Below, in pieces: positions 1 through 8,327 of a DNA stretch of 64,000 bases. Origin of the DNA: Pyxidicoccus parkwaysis (lineage in GTDB: Bacteria; Myxococcota; Myxococcia; Myxococcales; Myxococcaceae); NCBI RefSeq assembly GCF_017301735.1, contig NZ_CP071090.1, positions 1,240,001-1,304,000 of the forward strand, in the 5' to 3' direction. The number at the start of each line of letters is the position of its first letter. Within the stretch, counting starts at the first letter, position 1. The notes beneath the pieces were generated by a model. The model had not been told where the DNA came from. It saw nothing but the letters and a program-made list of their open reading frames with translations, and ran no database searches. Both the position numbers and the translations under genes were made by a program.

Positions 1-54
1 CCGAGGGCGTGGGCCGACGCGCTGTGAGACTCAGGGCACCAGGCGCGCGGAGCT

Positions 55-1398
55 TCAGGTGACTCCGCGCGTGCCCAGGCCCAGCCGCTTCATCATCGTG
101 CGCACCGTGCCGCCGGGGTCCTTCGCCGTTCCCCGGCCCACCTCGCCCAGGAGGCGCGCGGCCTCGGCCGCATTGCCGCCAGCGCGCCGCAGGGCTGCTT
201 GAAGTGCCATGCGCTCCATGCGCTCCAGCTCCGCGCGCAGGTTCATCGTTCCCGAGGCCACGCGGCGCTCCACCTCCTGCGCGGACACCAGCGCGGATGT
301 GCTCGCGCGCTCGCGCTGCCACAGGCGCCTCGGCAGGTCTGACACGAGCAACTCGTCCCCGGTGCGCTTGGCCACCAGTGCGCCGTAGATGACGTTGCGC
401 AGCTCGCGGACATTGCCGGGCCACGGGTACGCACGCAGCACGTCGAGCGTCTCGGGCGTCGCGCTGCGCACGCGGGGGCTGTCGGGGGCCGGCTCCTCGA
501 CTGCGTAGAAACGCTCCATCCAGTGCAGCACGAGCGGCTCGATGTCCTCGTGCCGCTCGCGCAGCGGGGGCAGGTGAATCTGCACCGTGGCGAGGCGCTC
601 GTAGAGGTCCTCGCCGAAGAGCCCGCGCTCGATGAGCTGCTTCAAGTCGCGGTTCGTCGCCGCGAGGATGCGGAAGTCCACCTTGCGCCAGGCATTCTCG
701 CCCAGGCGCGAGATGACCCGGTCCTCCAGCACGCGCAGCAGCTTCGACTGGAGCGCGTGCGGCGTGTCGTCGATTTCGTCCAGCAGCACCGTGCCACCCT
801 CTGCCGCGGACACGAGGCCGTCGTAGCCGTGGATGGCGCCGGAGAAGGCGCCCTTCGCGTAGCCGAAGAGCTCGCCCTCCATGAGCTCGTTGGGGATGGC
901 CGCGCAGTTGATGGGCACGAAGGTGCGCGAGCGACGCTCGGACCACTCGTGGATGAGGCGCGCGGCGACCTCCTTGCCCGTTCCTGTTTCACCCGTGAGC
1001 AGCACCGGCATCGACGTGCGAGCCGCCTGCGCGAGCTGGGCGAGCAGCGCCTTGGCCGCCGCGCTGTGCGCGATGAGCGTCCCCGGAATGCGCGGCGCCG
1101 GCTCCTCCACGAGACTCTCTTCCAGCCGGCGCAGCAGTCGCTCCTCCCAGCCGCTCGTGCTCATGCACAGCGCATCCACGGCGCCCTGCTCCACGGCGAG
1201 CCGGAGCGCGTCGACGGGCAGTGGCCGCTCGCACAGCCACACCCAGGGCCCGGACTTCGGTGGGCCCGACAGGCGCGGCTGTGTGGAGCACACCACCGTC
1301 ACTCGTGGTTCGGTTCCGCCGAGGCGCCAGCCGGCGGCATTCAAACGCTGAACCACGGCCCGCTCCGGAGCAGGGCCCTTCCAGTGGAGATTCGGCAT
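55..1398 (-). CDS. sigma-54-dependent Fis-family transcriptional activator
   Basis: This is a bacterial enhancer-binding protein that would remodel RNA polymerase-sigma54. Counting from an upstream TTG (1410), the AAA+ core has Walker A GETGTGKE near residues 140-147, the sigma54-contact loop as GAFSGA (188-192, a conservative variant of GAFTGA), Walker B GGTVLLDEID near 205-214, and the PWPGNVREL segment. The C-terminus is a Fis-type helix-turn-helix interrupted by a Gly-rich insertion (GEVGRGTAKDPGG). The N-terminal ~105 residues resemble a short degenerate sensor and not a canonical receiver. I prefer the ATG at 1398 over the TTG at 1410; neither has a strong ribosome site. It is divergent from the SPFH gene, and a sigma54-like promoter lies between them, so SPFH is its likely target (inference). 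Confidence 0.93.
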   Translation of the reverse strand: MPNLHWKGPAPERAVVQRLNAAGWRLGGTEPRVTVVCSTQPRLSGPPKSGPWVWLCERPLPVDALRLAVEQGAVDALCMSTSGWEERLLRRLEESLVEEPAPRIPGTLIAHSAAAKALLAQLAQAARTSMPVLLTGETGTGKEVAARLIHEWSERRSRTFVPINCAAIPNELMEGELFGYAKGAFSGAIHGYDGLVSAAEGGTVLLDEIDDTPHALQSKLLRVLEDRVISRLGENAWRKVDFRILAATNRDLKQLIERGLFGEDLYERLATVQIHLPPLRERHEDIEPLVLHWMERFYAVEEPAPDSPRVRSATPETLDVLRAYPWPGNVRELRNVIYGALVAKRTGDELLVSDLPRRLWQRERASTSALVSAQEVERRVASGTMNLRAELERMERMALQAALRRAGGNAAEAARLLGEVGRGTAKDPGGTVRTMMKRLGLGTRGVT

Positions 1399-1441
1399 CT
1401 CACGAATCAAACACGGAATGCGCGTGATTTGAATTGGGGTC

Positions 1442-1457
1442 TGGAAACGCGATTCCA
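1442..1457. promoter_or_regulatory. inverted repeat, possible activator site
   Basis: Arms TGGAA and TTCCA are separated by six bases, in the divergent intergenic region about 25 bp upstream of the sigma54-like promoter. A looser imperfect dyad spans about 1405-1436. Enhancer-binding proteins usually bind such dyads upstream of their promoters. Assignment to this activator is inferred from position alone. Confidence 0.3.
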
Positions 1458-1478
1458 GCAGTTCCGGACACTTGGCCG

Positions 1479-1494
1479 TGGCAGGGCGCGTGCA
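1479..1494 (+). promoter_or_regulatory. sigma-54-type -24/-12 promoter upstream of SPFH gene
   Basis: The 16-mer TGGCAGGGCGCGTGCA matches the sigma54 consensus TGGCAC-N5-TTGCA at 14 fixed-plus-free positions, with two mismatches. It keeps the invariant GG and GC dinucleotides at the correct 12-bp spacing. It lies 47 bp before the SPFH start codon and points away from the sigma54 activator gene. High-GC chance matches occur, so this rests on the context as well as the motif. Confidence 0.5.
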
Positions 1495-1541
1495 GTGAAG
1501 GGGGTGCCCGCAACTTCCGCGGGCCTCAGGAGAAGGGCCTC

Positions 1542-3500
1542 ATGGAATACATCGTGGTTCTGGCCGTACTCGGGTTGCTGCTGGGCATCGGAGCGGTGGT
1601 GCTGCTCAGTGGCTTGCAGGTCATCGGCGAGAACGAGTCGGGGCTGGTCATCAAGAAGTTCGGCAAGTCGCTGCCTCCCGGCCGTCTCATCGCGCTGGAT
1701 GGCGAGGCCGGCTACCAGGCGGAGCTGCTCCCGCCGGGGTGGCACTTCGGCTACCCGTTCTGGCGCTACAAGATGACGTCCGTTCCGGTGGTGGTGGTGC
1801 CGCAGGGGCACATCGCGCTCGTCGTCGCCAACGGCGGCGCGGCCATTCCGACCGGCAACATCCTCGGTCGCGAGGTGTCGTGCGACAACTTCCAGGATGC
1901 GCGCGCGTTCCTCGACAACGGCGGGCAGAAGGGCCGTCAGCTCGCCTTCCTCACCGCGGGCACGTACCGCATCAACCCCGCGCTGTTCACCGTCATCACG
2001 CCGGAGAACGCCGAGGCGTTCGGCATGTCCGAGGAGGACCTCGAAATCTTCAGCGTGGGCCCGGACAAGGTGGGCATCGTCACCACGCTGGATGGCCGGC
2101 CCATTCCCGCGGGCGACCTCGCCGGTGCGCCGGTGGAGGGGCATGACTCGTTCCAGAGCGCGCAGCGCTTCTTGGAGGCGGGTGGCTGCCGTGGCTTGCA
2201 GGAGCAGGTGCTGCTGTCGGGCTCGTGGAACCTGAACCCGTGGTTCGTGCGGGTGGAGCAGATTCCCATGACGGAGGTGCCCATCGGCTACGTGGGGGTC
2301 GTCGTCAGCTATGTGGGTCGCGAGCACCTGGACGTGTCCGGTGACGAGTTCACCCACGGCGACCTCGTGGAGCGTGGGCGCAAGGGCGTGTGGATCGAGC
2401 CGCTGCTGCCCGGCAAGCACCCGCTCAACACGCGGGTGATGAAGGTGGAGCTGGTGCCCACGACGAACATCGTCCTCAACTGGGCGCAGCGCACGGAGCA
2501 GCACAAGTACGACGAGAAGCTGAGCCCGATTACGGTGCGCTCGCGGGACGGCTTCAGCTTCACGCTGGACGTATCGCAAATCATCCACATCAGCATGAAG
2601 CAGGCGCCGCGCGTGATTTCGCGCGTGGGCTCCATGCAGAACCTGGTGGACCACGTGCTGCAGCCCACGGTGGCCAACTACTTCCGCAACTCCGCGCAGC
2701 AGGTGACGGTGCTGGAGTTCCTCTCCGCGCGCACCGACCGGCAGCGCGAGGCGTACGAGGCCATCCACGGCGCGCTGGGCGCGTACGACGTGGAGTGCAT
2801 CGACACGCTCATCGGTGACATCCAACCGCCTGGCGAGCTGATGAAGACGCAGACGGACCGCAAGATTGCCGAGGAGCTCCAGCGCACGTACGAGGTGCAG
2901 CGCGAGGCGCAGGTCCGGCGCCGCGAGTTGGAGCGCGCGACGGCGGTGGCGAACATGCAGGGCGAGGTGGTGCGCAGCGAGCAGATGGTGGCCATCAGCG
3001 AGAAGGGCGCGCTCGCGGCGGCGGAGACGGCCAAGGGCGAGGCGGCTCGCACGAGGCTGCACGCGGACGCGGAGGCGCACAGCATGAGGCAGCGCGCGGA
3101 GGCCGAGGCACACGCCCTGCGGCAGCGCGCGGAGGCCGAGGCCGAGTCGAAGCGGCTGCACGGCGGCGCGGAGGCGGAGGCGACGCGGCTGGTGGGCGAG
3201 GCGAAGGCGGAGGCGTACCGCACGGGTGTGGCGGCGCTCGGTGCGCAGGCCTTCACGGCGGTGCAGTTGGCCACGGTGATGGCGCAGCACGGGGTGAAGC
3301 TGGTGCCGGAGATTGCGCTCGGCCAGGACGGCGGGGGAGGGCAGGGGCTGCTCGGCGCGCTGATGGCGCGGGTGCTCCAGAACGGCATTCCGCCGCAGGG
3401 GCTCCAGCGGGCTGCGAAGCCGCAGCAGGGCAATGGCGTGACGAATGGGCACGGCGGGGAGCACGGCAACGTCGTGGAGCCGCCTCGGAAGGAGGCCTGA
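1542..3500 (+). CDS. SPFH/Band 7 (flotillin-like) membrane protein
   Basis: A 652-residue membrane scaffold of the SPFH family. Residues 2-28 form one N-terminal membrane anchor. Two similar modules follow, starting near residues 91 and 178, each containing a GRxIPxG-like turn and an FQxAxxFLxxGG segment; they look like an internal duplication. The SPFH core spans about 240-450. The C-terminal third is an Ala/Glu/Arg-rich coiled coil with repeated AEAxxxRQR units, then a Gly-rich tail. I chose the ATG at 1542, preceded by AGGAGAAGG, over an in-frame start 36 codons upstream that lacks a ribosome site and would precede the hydrophobic anchor. Probable membrane-microdomain or envelope-stress role. 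The next gene starts 9 bp downstream, so they are probably co-transcribed. Confidence 0.9.
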   Translation: MEYIVVLAVLGLLLGIGAVVLLSGLQVIGENESGLVIKKFGKSLPPGRLIALDGEAGYQAELLPPGWHFGYPFWRYKMTSVPVVVVPQGHIALVVANGGAAIPTGNILGREVSCDNFQDARAFLDNGGQKGRQLAFLTAGTYRINPALFTVITPENAEAFGMSEEDLEIFSVGPDKVGIVTTLDGRPIPAGDLAGAPVEGHDSFQSAQRFLEAGGCRGLQEQVLLSGSWNLNPWFVRVEQIPMTEVPIGYVGVVVSYVGREHLDVSGDEFTHGDLVERGRKGVWIEPLLPGKHPLNTRVMKVELVPTTNIVLNWAQRTEQHKYDEKLSPITVRSRDGFSFTLDVSQIIHISMKQAPRVISRVGSMQNLVDHVLQPTVANYFRNSAQQVTVLEFLSARTDRQREAYEAIHGALGAYDVECIDTLIGDIQPPGELMKTQTDRKIAEELQRTYEVQREAQVRRRELERATAVANMQGEVVRSEQMVAISEKGALAAAETAKGEAARTRLHADAEAHSMRQRAEAEAHALRQRAEAEAESKRLHGGAEAEATRLVGEAKAEAYRTGVAALGAQAFTAVQLATVMAQHGVKLVPEIALGQDGGGGQGLLGALMARVLQNGIPPQGLQRAAKPQQGNGVTNGHGGEHGNVVEPPRKEA

Positions 3501-3509
3501 GGCGACCGT

Positions 3510-3851
3510 ATGACCTCGTTCATGACCACGGCACGGTATGCAGATGCGTGGCACGAGTACCGGCGCAGACGACAGGCCCTCTATGTCACCTTGGCGGGTG
3601 GGCTTGTCGTGATGCTTGCGAACATCAGCATCATCAACCTCACGGGAACCCTTCCGCCCTGGATTGTCGCCATCTGGCTTCTTTTTGGGATTCCGCACAT
3701 CGTCGTCGGCTTTCGATTCACACTCTGGCGTTGCCCGCGGTGCTCCAAGCCGTTCCACTCGAAAGGACTGCACCAGAGAATCCTCGCAACGAAGTGTCTG
3801 AACTGCGGGCTCCCGCAGTGGGCGGAGGGACCCGAGGTCGAACAACGGTGA
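3510..3851 (+). CDS. small two-helix membrane protein with C-terminal zinc ribbon
   Basis: A 113-residue protein starting 9 bp after the SPFH gene. Two hydrophobic segments at about residues 25-46 and 49-68 form a membrane hairpin. They are followed by a CPRC...CLNC pair at about 75-78 and 95-98, which should bind zinc on the cytoplasmic side. The family is not recognised. The tight spacing suggests it works with the SPFH protein, perhaps as a partner subunit (inference). An in-frame ATG at 3525 is an alternative start. Confidence 0.75.
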   Translation: MTSFMTTARYADAWHEYRRRRQALYVTLAGGLVVMLANISIINLTGTLPPWIVAIWLLFGIPHIVVGFRFTLWRCPRCSKPFHSKGLHQRILATKCLNCGLPQWAEGPEVEQR

Positions 3852-3906
3852 CTCAGCTCCGGGGGGCATGCGTGGCCCTTCCGGAGCTGCGCTGTAAGGA
3901 GGCTCG

Positions 3907-4701
3907 GTGGTCGACGTGGCGAGGATGGAACTGTTGCAAGCGCTCCGGGCGCTCCCTCGTGGAGCGGGGCCTGATGCGCTGCGTCCCCTCGCCGTGTTGT
4001 TCGAGGCGGCGGTCGATATGGACGATGACGTCGACCTTCGCTTCCGTGACGAGCTGATTCGTGTGCTCGGCGCCGTGATGGCCGAGCACACACCTGTGAC
4101 CATCGAAGATGCGGCGGCGAGCGCGACGGGAGTAGAGGCAGCGGTCCTCGTCGCCACGCTGCCCCGGTTGCGCGTGATGCTGGCGCAGGTGCGCGGGTTG
4201 AAGGCGTTCCTCACGGCCGAGGCCCTCGAGATGCTGACTGGCGCGGAGGCGCTGCTTCGCGAAGTTCCGGTGATGCATACGCGGCAGCAACTGGAGGCTG
4301 CCGTGAATGCTTCGCTCGCACGTCTCGCGGCCGAGTTGTCGCGGCTGCACGCTCCCGTCGCGGTTCTTCCCGAGGATGCGCTCCACGTGGCGCGATGGAT
4401 GCTCGGTAGCGGGCCACCGCCCAGGGGCGCGGCGGTGCTGGAATTGGCTCGCGGCCTGGATTCGTTCTGCCACCGCGCGCCGTTGTCGCCGCCGGACCTG
4501 GAGTCGCTCCGTTCGCTCGCTCGACGTGCGGACCAGGAGCGCGACACTGCCGGCTGGCCGCTGATGATGGAGCGTTTGCGCACTGTCCGTCCCAGGCTGC
4601 TTCCTCGTCGTGCGGTGCCGCCGCTCTATCGTTCCCTGGCCGGAGTCCAGGCACGCACCGCGGGCGCGCCCGCATCGCTTGAAGCGCTCCTGCGCGAGTG
4701 A
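3907..4701 (+). CDS. hypothetical helical protein
   Basis: A 264-residue, Leu/Ala/Arg-rich protein with no signal peptide or membrane segment. It is predicted to be almost entirely alpha-helical, with several amphipathic segments. A GTG start is chosen because AAGGAGG lies 5 bp upstream; ATG at residue 7 is an alternative. No family is recognised. It follows the SPFH/zinc-ribbon pair by 55 bp and could be the third gene of that unit. Its stop codon lies within the most degenerate copy of the 66-bp repeat block that follows. Confidence 0.7.
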   Translation: MVDVARMELLQALRALPRGAGPDALRPLAVLFEAAVDMDDDVDLRFRDELIRVLGAVMAEHTPVTIEDAAASATGVEAAVLVATLPRLRVMLAQVRGLKAFLTAEALEMLTGAEALLREVPVMHTRQQLEAAVNASLARLAAELSRLHAPVAVLPEDALHVARWMLGSGPPPRGAAVLELARGLDSFCHRAPLSPPDLESLRSLARRADQERDTAGWPLMMERLRTVRPRLLPRRAVPPLYRSLAGVQARTAGAPASLEALLRE

Positions 4702-4757
4702 GGACACAGCGCTCCACTTCGGGCCTGGCTTCCCGTGCCGTGGTGACACGTCCGGCG

Positions 4758-5045
4758 CGCATCCACGCTCGAGGAGCCTTCGCTTCGGGCCCCGCATTCC
4801 AGTTCCGCGCAGCACACGCAATACGCATCAACGCTCGAGGAGCCTCCGCTTCAGGGATGGCATCCAGATTCACGGGACACCTCAGGCGCGCATCCTCGCT
4901 CGAGGGGCCTCCGTTTCGCGCTTGGCATTCCCATGCCTCGCGGCACACTCAGCACGCATCCACGCTCGAGGAGCCTCCGTTTCGCGCTTGGCATTCCCAT
5001 GCCGCGCGGCACACTCAGTACGCATCCACGCCGAGGAGCCTTCGC
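4758..5045 (+). repeat. 66-bp tandem repeat block ending in a gene's ribosome site
   Basis: Four direct copies start at 4758, 4824 (65 bp), 4889 and 4955, and a partial fifth begins at 5021. The common head is CGCATCCACGCTCGAGGAGC. Copies 3 and 4 are nearly identical; copies 1 and 2 are more diverged, and an older degenerate copy can be seen at about 4692-4757. The last, partial copy has lost two bases of the CTCGAG core. Its GAGGAG serves as the Shine-Dalgarno of the aminotransferase start at 5046. The period is divisible by three, so an open frame runs through the block, but its translation is low-complexity and I do not consider it coding. Confidence 0.9.
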
Positions 5046-6230
5046 ATGAGCATCGACGTCACCCGCGCCCGCGCCGAGACACCGGGGACCGCACACGTCG
5101 CGCACTTCAACAACGCCGGGGCTAGCCTTCCTCCCCAGCCCGTGCTCGACACGGTGATGGAGCACCTTCAGCGCGAGGCCCGCATCGGCGGCTACGAAGC
5201 CGAGGACGCGGCCCGTGACCGACTGGAGCGCGTCTACGACTCCATCGCCACGCTGCTGCACGCGTCGCGAGACGAAATCGCCGTCGTCGAGAACGCCACC
5301 GTCGCTTGGGACATGGCCTTCTACGGGCTCGCGCAGGACTTCCGCCCCGGGGACCGCATCCTCACCGGCGTCGCCGAGTACGCGGCGAACTACGTCGCCT
5401 ATCTCCAGGTCGCCCGGCGCACGGGCGCCGTCATCGACGTCGTTCCCAACGACGCACAGGGACAGCTCTCCATCTCCGCGCTGGAGCGGATGATGGACTC
5501 GCGCGTCCGGCTCATCTCTGTCACGCACATTCCCACCAACGGCGGTCTGGTGAATCCGGCCCCCGCCATCGGCCGCATCGCCCGGGCCGCCGGTATTCCC
5601 TTCCTGCTCGATGCCTGCCAGACGGCCGGGCAGTTGCCCATCGATGTCGAGGCGCTCGGCTGCGACCTCCTCTCCGCGACGGGCCGCAAGTTCCTCCGGG
5701 CCCCTCGCGGCACGGGCTTCCTCTACGTCCGCAAGTCGCTGCTGGAGCGCATCGAGCCTCCCATGCTCGACCACCACGCGGCGCCGTGGACATCCGTGGA
5801 GGGCTACACGTTGCGCCCGGATGCGCGGCGCTTCGAGAACTGGGAGAACAACATCGCCGCGAAGCTGGGGCTCGGCGTCGCGGTGGACTACGCGCTCGGC
5901 TGGGGACTGGACGCCATCTGGGAGCGCATCCGCCACCTCGCTGACTCGCTGCGCGACAGGCTCTCAGACATCCGCGGTGTCACCGTGCGCGACGTGGGCG
6001 AGGTGAAGTGCGGCATCGTCACCTTCACCGTCGAGGGCGTGTCACCCGATGCCCTTCGTCAACGCCTGATGGCCCAGGGCATCAACGTATCGGTGACGCG
6101 GCGTCCGTCCACCCGGCTCGACATGGAGGCTCGGGGATTGGGCGAGCTCGTCCGCGCTTCCGTGCACTACTACAACACGGAAGACGAGCTGGAGCGGCTG
6201 GTCCGCGCGGTGGCGCAGGCCTCGTCCTGA
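5046..6230 (+). CDS. class V aminotransferase / cysteine desulfurase-fold PLP enzyme
   Basis: A 394-residue fold-type I PLP enzyme of the class V family (isopenicillin-N-epimerase/CsdA/EgtE-like). Visible marks are the N-terminal HFNNAGASLPP segment, the mid-domain HIPTNGG and LDACQTAGQ segments before the cofactor-binding aspartate region, and the PLP lysine in SATGRKFLRAPRG near residue 217. Family members transaminate, racemise or cleave C-S bonds; the substrate here cannot be told. The ATG at 5046 is preceded by GAGGAG from the last repeat unit. An in-frame extension through the repeats is rejected. Confidence 0.85.
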   Translation: MSIDVTRARAETPGTAHVAHFNNAGASLPPQPVLDTVMEHLQREARIGGYEAEDAARDRLERVYDSIATLLHASRDEIAVVENATVAWDMAFYGLAQDFRPGDRILTGVAEYAANYVAYLQVARRTGAVIDVVPNDAQGQLSISALERMMDSRVRLISVTHIPTNGGLVNPAPAIGRIARAAGIPFLLDACQTAGQLPIDVEALGCDLLSATGRKFLRAPRGTGFLYVRKSLLERIEPPMLDHHAAPWTSVEGYTLRPDARRFENWENNIAAKLGLGVAVDYALGWGLDAIWERIRHLADSLRDRLSDIRGVTVRDVGEVKCGIVTFTVEGVSPDALRQRLMAQGINVSVTRRPSTRLDMEARGLGELVRASVHYYNTEDELERLVRAVAQASS

Positions 6231-6245
6231 GGGCGTTGGTGGAGC

Positions 6246-6274
6246 CGGAGCCGGGGCACGACACCCCGGCTCCG
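6246..6274. terminator. hairpin between convergent genes
   Basis: A perfect 11-bp stem (CGGAGCCGGGG with its complement) has a 7-base loop. It sits between the end of the aminotransferase gene and the end of the oppositely oriented reductase gene. It has no clear U-tract on either side. It is probably a bidirectional transcription stop. Confidence 0.6.
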
Positions 6275-6281
6275 TTCGTCC

Positions 6282-7211
6282 CTACGACGCGCGCGCCGGA
6301 ACCTTGGGGCCCAGCACGTCGCGCAGCGCGTCCGTCACCGTCAGCTTCGGCGTCCAGCCCAGCGCGCGCAGCTTGTCCGGCGCGCCGATGAGGCTCGGGA
6401 TGTCCGAGGGCCGCAGCCGTGCGGGGTCCAGCTCGATGCGCGCATCCACGCCGGCCAGCGTCAGCATCTCCTCCAGCAGGCTGCGGATGGTGCGTCCCTC
6501 GCCGCTGCAGATGTTGTACGCCTGCCCGGGCTCGCCCTTCAGCAGCAGCAGCCGGTACGCCTCCACCACGTCGCGCACGTGGGAGAAGTCGCGCACGGCG
6601 TCCAGGTTGCCCGTGCGCAGCACCGGGTCCACCGTGCCCAGTCCAATCGCGCGAATCTGCGAGGCGAAGGAGGGCACCACGAAGGTCGGGTCCTGTCCCG
6701 CGCCCAGGTGGTTGAAGGGCCGGGCCATGACGACCTCCAGCCCGTAGCTGCGGTGGAACTGCACGCCGGCCAGCTCCGCCGCGGACTTGGAGGCCGCGTA
6801 GGGACTCAGTGGCACCGCGGGGGTGGACTCGGTGGCGCGCGTGCCCTCGGGCACCGGGCCGTACACCTCGCCGGAGCCCACCAACACCACGCGCGTCTTC
6901 GGCGCGGTGTCGCGCAGTGCCGTGAGCAGGTGCACCACTCCCATCGTGTTCACCGCGAACACGCGCGAGGGGTTGTTGTGGCTCTTGGCCACCGAGCTGA
7001 AGCCCGCGAGATGGATGACACCCTCGGGCTTCGCCTCGGCGATGGCCGCCTTCATCGCGGCCTCGTTGGCCACGTCGAAGTGGAGGGCGCTGCTGCTGAT
7101 GCCCTCCCCGCGCGGCCCGTGCGCCTCCACGACCTCGTCACCGGCGGCGCGCAAGGACGCGCACAGGTGCCGGCCGACGAAGCCGTCCGCTCCCGTGACG
7201 AGGACGCGCAT
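6282..7211 (-). CDS. rmd: GDP-4-dehydro-6-deoxymannose reductase (Rmd-like)
   Basis: A 309-residue extended SDR. It has the N-terminal Rossmann motif GADGFVG, a catalytic serine/YAASK (Tyr-x3-Lys) set, and the family-typical segment ARPFNHLGAGQ, after which GDP-sugar reductases continue with a short C-terminal domain. It would reduce GDP-4-keto-6-deoxy-mannose, made by the upstream gmd product, to GDP-D-rhamnose (or GDP-6-deoxytalose) for O-antigen or exopolysaccharide. Its ATG abuts the gmd stop codon with no gap, which indicates translational coupling. The exact stereochemistry of the product is not readable from sequence. Confidence 0.88.
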   Translation of the reverse strand: MRVLVTGADGFVGRHLCASLRAAGDEVVEAHGPRGEGISSSALHFDVANEAAMKAAIAEAKPEGVIHLAGFSSVAKSHNNPSRVFAVNTMGVVHLLTALRDTAPKTRVVLVGSGEVYGPVPEGTRATESTPAVPLSPYAASKSAAELAGVQFHRSYGLEVVMARPFNHLGAGQDPTFVVPSFASQIRAIGLGTVDPVLRTGNLDAVRDFSHVRDVVEAYRLLLLKGEPGQAYNICSGEGRTIRSLLEEMLTLAGVDARIELDPARLRPSDIPSLIGAPDKLRALGWTPKLTVTDALRDVLGPKVPARAS

Positions 7212-8195
<984 letters not shown>

Positions 8196-8327
8196 CTATG
8201 TTTGCTGGAGGACGGCGCGTTGTACCCGAGCCGGTCGTCCGTAGCCAACCGTTGCCTGTGCCTTCGTACTTGAAGAACACACCTCCCGTGACAAGGTAGG
8301 TGGCTCTCAAAGAGCGAGGAGACGGTC

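Noticed and set aside
1407..4583. 1058-codon minus-strand open frame
   Set aside because: It is antisense to the SPFH, zinc-ribbon and hypothetical genes, which have family motifs and ribosome sites. Its translation is Arg/His/Leu low-complexity, typical of GC-rich shadows.
4698..5045. in-frame N-terminal extension of the aminotransferase through the repeat block
   Set aside because: The extension is repetitive and low-complexity. A good ribosome site and the normal family N-terminus support the ATG at 5046.
4758..5045. CRISPR-like array
   Set aside because: The units are direct tandem repeats without unique spacers, the period is 66 bp with graded divergence, and no cas genes are present.
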